A DNA stretch of 64,000 nucleotides, taken from contig CM076959.1 of NCBI GenBank assembly GCA_039566865.1, forward strand, positions 9,035,501-9,099,500. Reading direction: 5' to 3'. The notes beneath the pieces were generated by a model. It was not told the origin of the DNA. It saw only the letters and a list, made by a program, of their open reading frames with translations, and made no database searches. The stretch's first letter is position 1. Every line of letters starts with the position of its first letter. Shown one piece after another: positions 10,286-21,545 of the stretch. The DNA comes from Aurelia coerulea. Its lineage: Eukaryota; Cnidaria; Scyphozoa; Semaeostomeae; Ulmaridae. The position numbers and the translations under genes were made by a program.

Positions 10286-11270
10286 TAAAAGTAAATCGAG
10301 GGTGTAAAAATCATACGGTGGATCTTGTATGCTGACGATGTGGTGCTCTTCTGCAAAACAACCAAAGAGGCTCAACAGAACATGCAAACGCTTTGGGTTA
10401 ACAGTATCGTTCAAAAAGACCAAAACACAAGTATTTATCACAACAATAAACTCACTGAAAGTAAATCTCTGTTAGTATCGATGGTACGGCAATCGACAAC
10501 GTGCAGCAGTTCACCTACCTGGGACAGGTTATCAGCAACAACAAAGAAGTATGCTTCACTGTCCATCGCACTGATCGGGCTATTGCTAAGTTCAATGAGT
10601 TACGCAATATCCTAACTGATTACAGAGTGAACATACGAACCAGGAGGAAATTAATGGAGAGTTGCGTGAGATCTCGACTAACGTATGGAACCCAAGCATG
10701 GTATCCAAACGAACAGGAAACGAAAAACCTGAAGTATGCCTTTAAGGAATTCCCCACATACAGTTTTCATATGTTCTCTTCCTTAGTTTTATTTTAGGTG
10801 CTATCATTTGTTTTATATCTGTATTATTGTATTTAATGTAATTTGTATTGAAACTTGTATGTTGTGTGAACTTTAAAATGAAACTGAAACTGAAACTGAA
10901 ATGCTGGATACAATGTCTAAGAGGAATGGTACGGGGTGGTTGGAGACGGAAAAGAAACAATAATTAGAATGAAGATGATTTCAGCCTTGTATACACAAAT
11001 GATCGAATACAACAGATTGTAGGAGCTCAACCACTCAAAAACCGTATTAACGGACAGTACCTCAATTACATTGGACATATCTGCAGAGGTGAGAACACAG
11101 CGTTGACAAAGAAAATGATGTTTGCAAAGGCAACCAGAAGATATTACAGAGACGCATGGATAAAGATATCATCCCTACAAGACGTGTCAACTGAACAGGC
11201 AAAGAGAGCCACACAGTCGAGGAAAAAGTTTGCCGAGTTAGTGCAGAGATGCACTACATCGTCTCCGTGA
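10286..11270 (+). pseudogene. RTE-like LINE, 3' part (YADD to C-terminus)
   Basis: This continues the LINE interrupted at 8843. It begins with IIRWILYADDVVLFC, the catalytic Asp pair, then TYLGQVISNNKE, RRKLMESCVRSRLTYGTQAW, and after a short insert CLRGMVRGGWRRKR, and ends with PLKNRINGQYLNYIGHICR. All are typical of the RTE-like C-terminus. It is broken by frameshifts and by the 160 bp insert at 10738-10898. Confidence 0.75.
10738..10898 (+). mobile_element. Short LINE 3'-end insert with (CTGAAA)n tail
   Basis: About 160 bp interrupting the LINE frame between NLK and the CLRGMV block. It ends in 'actttaaaatgaaactgaaactgaaactgaaa', a simple-repeat tail. Its terminal part resembles the 3' end of the LINE at 33210-33330 ('aatttgtatgttggaacttt'). 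The best reading is a severely 5'-truncated LINE. Confidence 0.55.
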
Positions 11271-11439
11271 TGGTGAATACCAGGAAGGAGGAATCTACAG
11301 GTAAAGGTAACCTAATATGAGGCAAAAAAAAACGATTCTGGTAGACCAAGAAACTCAGTGCATTCAGAGTGAATATCAACAAAATGCAGAAGAAAATGGA
11401 CGCTCCCGTGGACGAGTCAGAAGACTGCTATCTACTTGT

Positions 11440-11700
11440 TCAAAAGAGTGCAATCACAAAGTTTTTCGATACTTAATGTGCCCAGCGAGGGGTTTAGTGT
11501 ATCACTCCACAAAAAGGCATACGGGGTTTTTCCGTATTCAAAAGCCCTTCCGATTTGCAGATTTTTCCAGAATTTGAGCAGATTTTTTGGATTTTTTCAG
11601 ATTTTTGAATATTTCTTCCGGGACTTTTCCCGCCTTCAAAAGCCTATAGAAATGGCAGTTAGCTTCATAATAAGTCAAATTGCTTGACTGTTCTGATTAT
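11440..11700. other. T-rich low-complexity sequence
   Basis: Repeated 'cagattttt' and 'ttcaaaagcc' words with no coding signal. No element boundary was found. Confidence 0.4.
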
Positions 11701-11769
11701 CGCCAAATGCTAATCAGCACATTTTCATTGCTTCGTGCAGCTCTCAGACACAACCTTATCAAAATATCA

Positions 11770-12230
11770 GTTCTATAACAATGTCCTTAAAAGCATGCAG
11801 AAATGCATAAATGTATAATTAGGCATGCCAAAGCAAATACGATTTATATTTAACAATGGATTACCTCCAAAAGCTATTTATAGATGGGATTCTTGTACCC
11901 AGACCTCCCAGAAAGGTGCCGTTTATTTCTCCCATAGTATTTGAGAACAAAACATGTAAATTATTAATAGAGGTTCAGCTCCTCATAACGATGAAAGCAA
12001 TCCTAACTTTCAAATTAGCCCCATAAAGCAATCTATTTTTAGAAAGGGGTACTCGGATCCAGACCTCTACCAACTTTTCAATTATTCTAGCACTAACGGC
12101 TCATTGTAAGAGGGGAATTCTTTCAAATCATGAGGTCAGTAAAGTCACTTGCTCAAGGCTTATCTTTTGAATGTAAATTGCACCAAGAAAGCTATTTGTA
12201 GAATTGATTATCACTGTCCAGCCCCCCAAA
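11770..12230 (+). repeat. Left arm of a large inverted repeat
   Basis: Long stretches recur inverted at 14060-14590, for example 'gcataaatgtataatta', 'tttaacaatggattrcc' and 'gatgggattctngyac'. The interval between the arms contains the 974 bp foldback element and a LINE scrap. The arms probably belong to one foldback-type element opened by insertions; termini were not resolved. Confidence 0.6.
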
Positions 12231-12437
12231 TGAAAAAAATATGCCAAAAATGACCCTAATCTATTGTCATTCTACGAGCAACTCCGTAACGAAGTAACAT
12301 CCAAAATTCGCAGCTCCATTCAAGAACACCATTCTTGCTCGATTGAGCAGTATAACTACAATCCTAAAGAAATATGGAAAACTGAGCAAGGTGTTGAACA
12401 GAGGTACAGCAAAAAGTACTACATGCGGTTTAAATCA

Positions 12438-12598
12438 CGGGGAGGGGGTTCTTGGCCAAATTTTGGGTAGGGGTCGGCCACGAGCATCTTCAAAATTGTA
12501 CCATTGGCTAGACAACATGTTACGTTAATGTTAACCTTGGCTAGACCAATTTGATTATTCTCTGGACCAATATTTACGAATATGGTACCCTTGGATAG
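12438..12598 (-). mobile_element. Half of a G-rich-ended MITE
   Basis: Inverted relative of 312-634 (shared 'ggtctagccaaggt' and GAGCATCTTC/GAGCATATTC words). It is cut off exactly where the 974 bp element begins, and its other half is not found on the far side. Confidence 0.55.
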
Positions 12599-13572
12599 CA
12601 TAGGAATCATTCGTCGTACATAGCCAATTGCTCGTGGCCCATGGTCGAAACCGCCAAAGCCTCATTTTCACGGACCAATCAGACGGCTAAAAAGCGAAGG
12701 AGACAAAAGAAACATGTGAAGATTTTCCTAAATTTTACCTACCTTCATAAAACGCAACCAGGACAAAAAAACTGCTTGAGATTTCCCGAATTGTTTGAAA
12801 GAAATCTATTCTCCAGATGTTTGGGAGTACAAGTTTGGATGCCGGTTAAAATATCTTCAGGATTGGCGGAGTTATTGCCTCTCCAATAGACAAAATCGGC
12901 GAAGGCTTATTGAGACCGGTTTACGCCACTTCAAGTCAGGTGATAAAGCCTCTTGATAAAACCTCTTCTGAATTTTATAAGTTATTTTGCAACGAGCAAA
13001 CTTTTGCCATGAAGGTAAAAAGTAGTACAATACAGAAACTTCCCTAGAGTATTGCCACATAACTTGAAATGCGTGAACAAGCCTTTGTAGACTTTTTCAA
13101 TTCACATAGAAACTGTAGGGGCATTGAATCTTCAATAAAAGAAAATTTAGCGAAAGACAATAGCAAGAACAATTGAAAACACAGATTGTAGCGTTTTCGG
13201 GTCGTTCTTGCAACAATCACTATTGTTATTACTATCGTCTCCCGGCCAGAATCTCTATTGTTCAAGGTTCAGTGCCTTGTCGGTTTGTTTGTGGCCATAA
13301 CTCCACCAATCCTGGAGATATTTTAACCGGCATCCACACTTTTACTCCTAAACATCTGGAGAGTAGATTGCTTTAAAAAAATTCGGGAAATCTCAAGCAG
13401 TTTTTTGTACTGGTTGCGTTTTATGAAGGTAGGTAAAATTTAGGAAATTCTTCACGGGCTTCTTTTGTCTCCCTCGCTTTTTAGCCGTCAGATTTGTCCG
13501 TGAAAATGAGGCTTTGGCGGTTTCGACCATGGGCCACGAGCAATCGGCTATGTACGACGAATGATTCCTATG
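12599..13572 (+). mobile_element. 974 bp foldback element, copy 1
   Basis: It starts CATAGGAATCATTCGTCG and ends with the inverse. The inverted arms are about 290 bp each (12599-12890 and 13290-13572), around a loop of about 400 bp. It is nearly identical to 34311-35284, which is in the opposite orientation and exactly the same length. Short open frames inside are shared by both copies but resemble no transposase. Its flanks do not match each other: a MITE half on the left and a LINE scrap on the right. Confidence 0.85.
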
Positions 13573-13740
13573 CTTGCTTATAGAGCCTTAGTTGAAAGTC
13601 ATATTTAATATGCTGATGGCATTTGGGGTAACCTATCTCAGACTAAATTACATACCCTACAACGTTTCCAGGACTGAGCTTTATATATGATAAAAAATGC
13701 AAGAATTAAACACCCAATAGCCAGGAAATTGGTTAAAAGT
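13573..13740 (+). pseudogene. LINE RT C-terminal scrap
   Basis: The translation, with stops, reads AYRALVESHI, YADGIWGNLSQ and KLHTLQRFQD, the 'LVESHLxYGxxxW...LQxxQxRA' block common to L2/CR1 and Jockey-type LINE C-termini. It is bounded on the left by the 974 bp element. Confidence 0.55.
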
Positions 13741-14059
13741 CGAGGATCTCATCAAGTTTGATCAGTAGTTGCTCATATGATGAAGATAGTTATGCTCAAC
13801 TACTCTATGTGTATCCTGGACAGATTCCTGTAAAGACAGGGGATCAGGCAGTCTATGCGATTTTCAGGCTATGCAATAATGGCTCTACCCTGAGCTTCAC
13901 AGTGAGGATAACTTTTTAATGATGATGGGTGCCTTGTATATCAAAATTTGCTTTCTCTCAACCTTTTGTGATTGGCTTGATGGGAGCGGTTGGGTTGAAC
14001 TTTTAGTGAAATCCAACATTAATGCACCAGGAAGAGCAGAAAGTATGCTTCAAGGCCAC

Positions 14060-14590
14060 GCTAGTTAAACTTTTTGTTGTTGTGTTCATCAAATGACATC
14101 AAGTGGCACTCTTCCTCATAATATCCCATCTTAAAAAGAGAATAGGGGTATAGATTTGCGAATCTCTTGAATTGCATGCTTGATAAAAAATTGTACACAT
14201 TTACAATAAGAACACCGCCACAAGCGTATTTCATTAATCTTTGGGGGAATGGACACTGGTAATTAACATTTAGTGCTAGAATCATTGAAAAGTGCCCCTT
14301 TTTAAAAATAGAGTATGGGGCTAATTTGAAAATTGGGATTGCTTTCATTGTTACGAGGAGCTGAATCTCTGTAATATTAATAATTTACATGTTTTGTTTT
14401 CAAATAGTGTGGAAAAATAATCTTCACCTTTCCGGGAGGTCTGAGTGCGAGAATCCCATCTAAAAACAGCATTTGGGGGCAATCCATTGTTAAATATCAA
14501 TCCTATTTGTTTTGACATGTTTAATTATACATTTATGCAGCTCATTATGCTTTTAATATGGAAAGATGTAAAACTGGTAGAATTAGTTGC
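14060..14590 (-). repeat. Right arm of the large inverted repeat
   Basis: Inverse partner of 11770-12230, about 80% similar by eye over the clearest blocks. Confidence 0.6.
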
Positions 14591-14705
14591 GGAGGACTGG
14601 GTCCGAGTACCCCTTGTCTAAAAATAGCATTTTGGGGTAATTTACAGTTGGGGTCCTGATCTCATCGTTCTCAGCATGTCAAAATCTATAGGTAGAGCCC
14701 CGTTG

Positions 14706-15706
14706 CCCTGCTCCGATCACTGGCTGCTGTGAGCGCGTTTGTGTACAATCTCGCGATGTTTGTTTCCAAGGGGAATGGAACCTACAATAGGAAAAGCGTG
14801 CGAAAAAGTAGTTTGCTGTTGCCACGAGCTTCAAGTTCAGACGTGGTTTACTTTTTTCTAGCGTATGAATCCAGCGATATGGGAAGCTGACAAAGCTGAA
14901 ATTGAATCGTAAGCCCATTTTCCCTTTCGTGTTTCCATGCAGCAATTAAATTCTCTCTCATTCCTCTGCTAGTGTTCACCAGAATCGCAGTCAAAACACT
15001 TCATATTTACTCCAACTCTCTAAGCGGACATTTACAAAAAATCTCGATCATACTGTATCCTGCTTCCCAGCTGGAGGTAAAGTTCTAACTGCAGTCAGAT
15101 AGGCTACAAATTGCCTTCTTCCGATCACGAGGTTTGACTTTGAATCTCTAAATGAGGATACGGCGTAGGAAGGGTGAAATAAACAAAGAAACCTCACCCG
15201 AGGGCTCTGTCGATTTTGGATACGCGTGAGGTTGGGTCTGAATTAATGCCAGTGGTCATTGAAGTATGGGAAGGGGCTATGCTAGAGTTTTGCCAGTTAT
15301 CTTGTAAAAGCCTGTAGCTTTCAATTGTAATTGCTTATTATGTTACTAAACGAATAAAGAGGCAAAAGGTTACTTATCAAACGATAGCATGAGCTAAACA
15401 TCTTCTGTTATGTGTATGGTATCCATTTCAATTGGAAATTGCGCTTTCTTGAGCCCTCTGCGATGGCGCTTCTCAAAATTCATGCGTGAACTTACGTGAT
15501 CGGAACAGGGCGAGGGAATGAAGACATCGTGATTTCATCACTGTTTTTCGACAACGAATTGACAGAAGACGGTGGCTAAATGTACAATAACTGGTTTCTA
15601 TATTTTAAGCTATGAAATTAGAAATATTTCAATAGCAGTAAGTTTTCCTATAAAATGTTCTTAGGCCAAGTAACGCAAGGTTCCTTTTTCAGCGATCGGA
15701 ACAGGG
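14706..15706. mobile_element. TIR element, CCCTGYTCCGATC ends
   Basis: It starts CCCTGCTCCGATCACTG and ends CAGCGATCGGAACAGGG, a 17 bp inverted repeat with two mismatches. An extra copy of the end motif (GATCGGAACAGGGCG) lies inside at about 15499. No clean TSD was found and there is no coding region, so it is probably a non-autonomous DNA transposon. Confidence 0.55.
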
Positions 15707-16450
15707 CGATTGGGCTGTATGCCAATTCTCATGCTTTCTTCATTAAATGCACGATTGTTATGGCTTTTTCCCTCACTATTACGACTTTCTTAGAGGTTCT
15801 ATGACAATCTTCACGTTCACTACATGTGCTCTCGTGCAGGGGCGAAAATTGAGGGGGGTGTGGAGGGGTGTGAAACCCCCAATCTCAAATATTGCAGATT
15901 TCGCAGGGCAATCGAAGATTTTGCAGCAGGGCAACAAGGAGAATTTTATTACAGTGCAGCAACCGCGTAACAAGTCTGGCAGTCATGCTAAGCTGTCTTG
16001 AAATTTGCAATCAGTTAACAATTTCAGAATTTTTCCAAACGCAAATTTTCCCTGGCAAAACCCACCCATATTAGGGGCACATAACTGCCGGTTAGTCGTA
16101 GTGACTGACATCCCCGGCTTGGTAGAGAAGGTATTTTCAAAAATGCTGTGTGCAGCACTCATTTAACTACCGGGTGTCTCGAAAAAAGTACCCCCTTTTG
16201 ACTGAAAAAGGCATCAAAATGATAACATTTCGGGACTTTTTGAATTCATGGCTACATTTGTTGGTCTTCAACTTAAATGCGCATACCTTGCATTTTGAAA
16301 TCGACAACCAAACGGCGGAGATATGAGTTCACAAGGTCAAGATTTGGAGTGCACCTGAAACCAGAGGTTTTGAGAAATGGCCTAGCCACAATATGACACC
16401 AAACAGGAATTTTGAAAACGAATTTTCAACTTTTTAGAAAATATTGATAC

Positions 16451-16773
16451 CCCGGGGGGGTACTTGACCAGGTTTTGTTCGGGGACGTGCCATCGAAGCT
16501 TCAAAAACATACCCGTTCCTTATACCAATTTTGCGAAAAAGTATCCCCGACTTTATACCAATTTTGCGAAAAAGTATACCCGACCTTATACCAATTTTCC
16601 GAAAAAGTATACCAAAATCGTTCTTTAAACCAAAATTGCGAAAATCGATACCGTTCCTTATACCAAAATCGTGAAAATCGATACCGTTCCTTATACCAAA
16701 ATCGCGAAAATCGATACCCTTCCCGATGGCACGTCCCCGTACCCAAAATATGTGAAGTACCCCCCCCCCCGGG
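16451..16773. mobile_element. MITE with internal 33 bp tandem repeats, TSD ATTGATAC
   Basis: A 323 bp element with ends CCCGGGGGGGTAC and GTACCCCCCCCCCCCGGG, and inner inverted blocks CGGGGACGTGCCATCG and its complement. ATTGATAC flanks both sides (16443-16450 and 16774-16781). It is nested inside the hAT-like element. Confidence 0.88.
16500..16725. repeat. 33 bp tandem repeat, about seven units
   Basis: The unit is close to 'cgaccttataccaattttgc' followed by 'gaaaaagtatac', with drift towards 'ccaaaatcgcgaaaatcgatac'. Because 33 is divisible by 3, frames on both strands stay open and encode an 11-residue repeat. I read this as a consequence of the period, not as a gene. Confidence 0.85.
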
Positions 16774-18261
16774 ATTGATACCTTGAATTAGTTCAATTTT
16801 TCTTGAAGTGACTTTTCTTTTGAGGAATCAGTACTTGCATTGCATTCGATCCCAATTGTTTTGTATAAAACAGAGGAAAAGGAGTACATGCACGCTTATT
16901 TTGGAGATGTGGCACGACTTTATCATTCTTACCACATTTTTACCATATTTATTTAATCAGTGCCAAGTCCATGCATCTTTTATTCTTTTCAAAAGCAAAA
17001 AACCCGAACTCAAAGTCTACAGGTACATTGGAAAATGTCTACGATACAAATCATGATTAGGCCCTTTTTCAAAATTAGGTCATTTTGTCCCTCATCCTCT
17101 TCATCCCCCTCATCCCTCACCTCCCCTCATATATGACGCGAGATGTAAACTTTATTACTAAGCCAAACCATATGGCCTAATCAAAACTGATATATAATGA
17201 TTCATGTCCAGTATAGACAAATAGATATTACACAACAGCTAAGTTTCAAATTTTTTCTTGTTGCTATTACTTAGAAACTCATCCTTAAATGACAACTTTA
17301 CATTAGTAAAGCCTTTACTAGCAACCTAGAGATGAACGTTTGCCTCGAGGTCTGCAGGGTACCACTCACTTTTGCAGGGCAAAAACCTTTTTCATCCCTC
17401 CGAAATTATTGGTCTAGTTACGCCCCTGCTCTCGTGAACACTTCAAAACTAGGGTTTTAAGCCTTTCCAATTGTTTCGACAATACTCGAGTACCTTACGA
17501 GTAACATGATACAGGAAACGAGTGAAAGTAAAGTGAAAATATGTAAAATTTCTTATCCTTTCTTAACCTATTTTTTAACATAGATTCTTAACCTATGTTT
17601 TCCCGGTAAAGGAGTTTCTTAATTTTTTGCGATCTGAGAATTGAGTTTCTTATGGGCAGTTTCTTATGAAAACATACGTGTACTGGCCCAATTCTTAGTT
17701 TCTTCTGAAATACGTGTATGCATTTCAAGGGAATCATATTATTGATGACCACCCATTAAAGTTCAAGTGATGGATTTTCCTTCGCACTAATTTTACATTT
17801 CATAGTGACAACACAGCTGTTTTCTCTCGTGCCAAAATATGAGAAAAAATTCTTTGAGCTATTGATTCACATCCGAAAATATTCCAATTGAGTAGCTCTC
17901 TCAAGTTAAAGGCGCCTACGTTGCAATATAAGAGAGAATGGACTCACAACTGTGCAAGAGATCATGGGAGCCAATTCATACGAAACTGACTCCAACCATG
18001 AGCAATAAGATACGTCAATGTTGGTCGTTTCGTCGGTGCTTGTTTCCCAGTCTTTTCATCACAATACCGCGCAGGAAAATGTGGATGTTAAAAGGTTGTC
18101 GAAATAAAGGTCAGTCTAATTCAAGGTTCAGAATCCTAAGATCCAAAGATTCAAGATCCAAGCTTGGTTTTAAGATCCAACTTTCGGAATTTTGTCTGTG
18201 TTTGATTTGGGGGCGTTTTTGCCCCTTCCCCTACCAAACTTTCTCAAATATCTCCACCGCT

Positions 18262-18475
18262 GTTGTATTTCATTCATTTCATTCATTCATTTTTATTTAT
18301 TTAGGCACGTCAATCCATATGAGCTGCTTTTCAGGGTCCGTGGCAATACATTTACTAATTTAAAAGATCACTATATAATAGTTAACGAAAAATAAAAGAA
18401 TTCTCGTTAAGGCTAGTTTTCGATTCTTCTCTTAAAAGTGGAAAGGGAGGGTGCCTGTTTAGCATCAGGTTCAAG
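18262..18475 (-). mobile_element. 3' end and (TGAA)n tail of LINE C
   Basis: Non-coding 3' region ending, on the minus strand, in AATGAATGAATGAAATGAATG. Such TGAA-type tails are characteristic of L2-like LINEs. Confidence 0.6.
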
Positions 18476-18808
18476 TTAATCCCAAAGCTTAGGTCCACGA
18501 AAAGATATAACCCTCTGCCCATTGTTAGTTTTTCGTAATGGTAACGAGAGATCAGTATCGGTATTTCTCAGTTTCCTGACATTTCGAGTAGAATTTTTTT
18601 CAAACAAATCTGAAAGGTACTCCGGAACCAGACCATTTAGTGATTTGTACATTGTGGTAGCTGTTTCGCTTCTAATAATATAATTTACAGTAGGCCAATT
18701 TAAACTGCGAATTAATGCCATAGCAGGCGTATCAAATTGACTTTTAGTTACAATCCTAGCTGCTCGATTTTGCAGCTTCTGCAGGGTTTGCAGTTTAGCC
18801 ACCCCCAC
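18476..18808 (-). pseudogene. LINE C, ORF2 C-terminal segment
   Basis: Continues the RT in another frame after a frameshift at about 18800. It contains KLQTLQKLQNRAARIVT, LVPEYLSDLFE and ISFRGPKLWD, the standard C-terminal block of L2/CR1-like LINE proteins, then a stop. Confidence 0.85.
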
Positions 18809-19544
18809 AGCACCCCCACACCGAACAACAGAACCGAAAATGGGGCTCGACGATACCCCTATACATTGCGCTCAACGTGTTTTGAGGTAAAAATTTCCTA
18901 GAATATTTCAAAAATCCAATTGCACGAAAAACCTGAGTACGGAGATTGTAAACGTGTTCTTCCCAATCCAAATTTCTATCGATTATCACACCCAGATGCT
19001 TTGTTCGGTCTACATTTTCAACCTGAGAGCAGTCAACAGTAAAAAATAGTGGATGATCAACAACCTTATCGGTAATTTTCTTAATTTTGGGCTGGGAACC
19101 TACAATCAAAGCTTGAGTTTTTAAAACATTCAAAGAAAGTTTATTACCCTGCAACCATCGCTTCAAATCATTCAGTTCACTATTCAGAGTTTGGTTTATA
19201 TCTACTAAGCTCGAAGAAGAGTAAGAAATACTGGTATCGTCAGCGTACATGGTCACTTTACCTTTCTTCAGAGAAAACAGAAGATCATTGATATAAATCA
19301 GAAACGGAAGAGGGCCAAGACAAGAACCCTGCGGCACACCACAGCGAATATCTTCTGTTTTTGAACCTACCCCATTTACTTTGCAGAATTTTTTTCTTTT
19401 GGTTAGATAGGACGTAAACCAAGTAAGTTCAAGATTATTAATACCATACTTCCTCAATTTAGCAAGTAAAGTGTCATGATCTACGGTGTCAAATGCTTTT
19501 TTGAGATCAATGAAAATATTTGCAGTGTATCTGCCATTGTCCAT
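18795..19544 (-). pseudogene. LINE C, reverse transcriptase core
   Basis: It makes cDNA at a nicked target site. RT motifs in order: IFIDLKKAFDTVDH (first catalytic Asp), GVPQGSCLGPLPF and MYADDTSI (catalytic Asp pair). The thumb region reads LKRWLQGNKLSLNVLKTQALI and TKHLGVIIDRNLDWEEHV. It ends with the CSVWG block, after which a frameshift moves the frame. Upstream the coding sequence is broken by the SINE-like insert and the TIR element, and resumes at 20879. Confidence 0.9.
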
Positions 19545-19547
19545 GTT

Positions 19548-19697
19548 TTTTTTTTATACATCATTTAATAACTTACAATACATATTACTTTCAACATTAC
19601 TTACAAAATACCATACCCTACTACTAATACAATACCAATTGGAGCGAAAACTACGACTACCTCATGGCAACATAAAACAGGAAATAAGAACATGTCA
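19548..19697 (-). mobile_element. SINE-like insert with 17 bp TSD
   Basis: About 150 bp bounded by the 17 bp repeat CTGCCATTGTCCATGTT (19531-19547 and 19698-19714). At the left it starts with a run of T, which is a poly-A tail on the minus strand. A long variable TSD with a poly-A tail indicates LINE-style target-primed insertion. A related sequence with the same T-run is at 53419-53610. No tRNA-like head is obvious, so it may be a SINE or a truncated LINE end. Confidence 0.8.
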
Positions 19698-19719
19698 CTG
19701 CCATTGTCCATGTTCACAT

Positions 19720-20869
19720 TAGACTGATTACAATGAGTCCCAGTATTCGCTATCCAAAACGAAACTATTACGCCAGACCGAGATCGCTCTTACTGGGACT
19801 CATGATATTACGGCAATATTTTTGGACTGACTTTTTTCACTTTTGAACGCCCTTGGGATCGAGGCTGCTATACACAGTCATGTACAAAGTATACAACAAA
19901 TAGACTCACGAAATAGTCCCAGTTATCGCAACAACAACAGCAATGACAACAACAACAACAATATATACTTTTGCTCAAACTGGGACTTATGGACTTTCAC
20001 ATCAAAAAGTGGGACGAAAATAACAATGGGCGCACAGATTTTTCTGTGCCCTTTGAAACGAGGTTAATGGCCTCTTTTCGGTAGTTGGAGAATTTCAGGA
20101 GCTGTGCCCTGTTTGCGTGCACTATTGCTAGATGAAGATTGCCTTCAAAATCAGGAAATTCTTGTTGAAACTGAAAGGTTTGTTAATTCTTATATTAAAG
20201 AAGCATTCATGCGAATACTTGTGATTTTTGTTCATTGCTAACGTCACTCAAAACTTGAATTTTGAGGCGTTTTATTATCTGACGATTGAGCTGACAATTT
20301 AGGCCCACCGCCATTAGTCGCCTTTTCATACAGCGTTGCTATGGTTTCCATATCGGACATGAAATCGAGGGAAACAATTTCGTTCCAATTTTCAATGTGA
20401 AAGTCCATGAGTCGTAGTTATAGCGTCCATCAGCCTATCAATAGCAATAACTACGAACTTGCAATCAGTCTATACAACAAATACAACGCCATTAGAATTT
20501 CTGCAGATTCGATTGATTGATATTGACCAACGGAAACTCGAAGCTCAAAGCAGAGTTTCAAGGAGTTTGGCCGGACAGAACAAAGTCTTACGAACAAATA
20601 TACCATGAAAACAGTTGGCGACAATATCAAATTTTGTACGTAGGTACTATTTTGCTGCTTTCGCTAAGCATTAACTGATTTATTGTGAAGTTTTCAAATC
20701 AATGTGTTTCATTTGAAAACTACAAATTTTTGTGCTTTTCTGCGCCTAGGCCCTTATCGAAACGAGGCAGGCATAGTCATTTCAAAATAATGGCGTTTGA
20801 TTATGAGTCGTAGTTAGGAGCGTCCGGCAGTATTTCAATAGTGATAACTACGACCATATCATCAGTCTA
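19720..20869. mobile_element. TIR element with 9 bp TSD TGTTCACAT
   Basis: It starts TAGACTGAT and ends ATCAGTCTA, with TGTTCACAT on both sides (19711-19719 and 20870-20878). Removing it and the SINE-like insert joins the LINE C frame through a NQSGFR motif to the MDNGR segment. The inside holds several short inverted pairs (for example 'atgagtcccagta' at 19736 with its complement at 19790) and a CAA-rich stretch. There is no transposase. A 9 bp TSD is common for Mutator-like elements, but the short TIR is atypical. Confidence 0.85.
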
Positions 20870-20878
20870 TGTTCACAT

Positions 20879-21545
20879 ACCAGTCATCTGTGTTGTTAAG
20901 AAGGCAAGTGACAACAGAGTGTAGAACTCTGAAGCCAGATTGGTTAGAAAATAGAAGTTTGTTTTTTGTTCAAATAATCGTACAGTTGGTTATAAATAAG
21001 CTTTTTCAAAGACCCTGGCTAAAACAAGCAAGACTGATATCGGTCGGTAGTTAGATCGGACATCAGGTTGACCACTTTTGAAAATTGGGGCTACTCTGGC
21101 TATTTTCCAGCTATCTGGAAAACAACCAGTAGCAATTGAAAGATTGAAAATATCATAAAGAGATTCTGAAATAACTGGAAGTGCAAATTTTAGAAAACAA
21201 CTAGCAATGCCATCAGTACCACATCCCTTTGAGGTTTTGAATTTGCCAAAAACTTTATGTAACTGGAGAATGAAAATTATACTTAGTTTTTTGTGGATTG
21301 ACCTCGTAATCATTCTCGAGGAGAGGGTTTTTTTTTGCCTCGGGAATTTTGTCACTAAGTGTCTCTCCTATGGTACAGAAAAAGTTATTCATCAATTCTG
21401 CAATGCCGGCACTGGTAGAGATATGTTTCCCATCGATGGTCGGTGATGAAATATTGGTGGTTTTAGATTTCTTATTTAAGACCTTATTGATAGTCTTCCA
21501 TGTGTTCTTGAGGTCTCTTTCGCAGGAAGCAAGTAGATATGGTGC
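20879..21545 (-). pseudogene. LINE C, N-terminal part of RT and linker
   Basis: Segments readable with frameshifts: LLASCERDLKNTWKTINKVL, GIAELMNNFFCTIGETLSDK, CGTDGIASCFLKFALPVIS, WKIARVAPIFKSGQ, NYRPISVL and NQSGFR, all ahead of the RT core at 18795-19544. This is the usual order from endonuclease linker to RT fingers. It is cut off at 21545, where a MITE fragment starts. The endonuclease domain is absent. Confidence 0.85.

Larger units (their letters stand above)
15837..17428. mobile_element. hAT-like non-autonomous element, TSD CTCTCGTG
   Basis: It starts CAGGGGCG and ends CGCCCCTG, flanked on both sides by the 8 bp repeat CTCTCGTG (15829-15836 and 17429-17436). CAGGGGCG-type ends with 8 bp TSDs are standard for hAT transposons. 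The flanks rejoin into another repeat family found intact at 22780-23115, confirming the limits. There is no transposase. A smaller element is nested at 16451-16773. Confidence 0.9.
15780..17720. mobile_element. AGTTTCTTA-family element, split by a hAT-like element
   Basis: The pieces 15780-15836 and 17437-17720 together match the continuous copy at 22780-23115 (shared 'atnacaatcttca' then 'agcctttccaa', 'gagtttcttaattttt' and 'gggcagtttcttat'). The hAT-like element at 15837-17428 sits between. The family recurs at 38212-43628, 56290-56630 and 56750-57137. Confidence 0.65.

Noticed and set aside
16475..16786. 103-residue repeat protein (LYQ.CEKVY repeats) and its minus-strand mirror
   Set aside because: It is a translation of a 33 bp tandem repeat inside a MITE; both strands are open only because the period is divisible by 3.
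17938..18363. 141-residue ORF on the plus strand
   Set aside because: Composition is random, it overlaps the simple-repeat tail of LINE C, and it has no recognisable domain.
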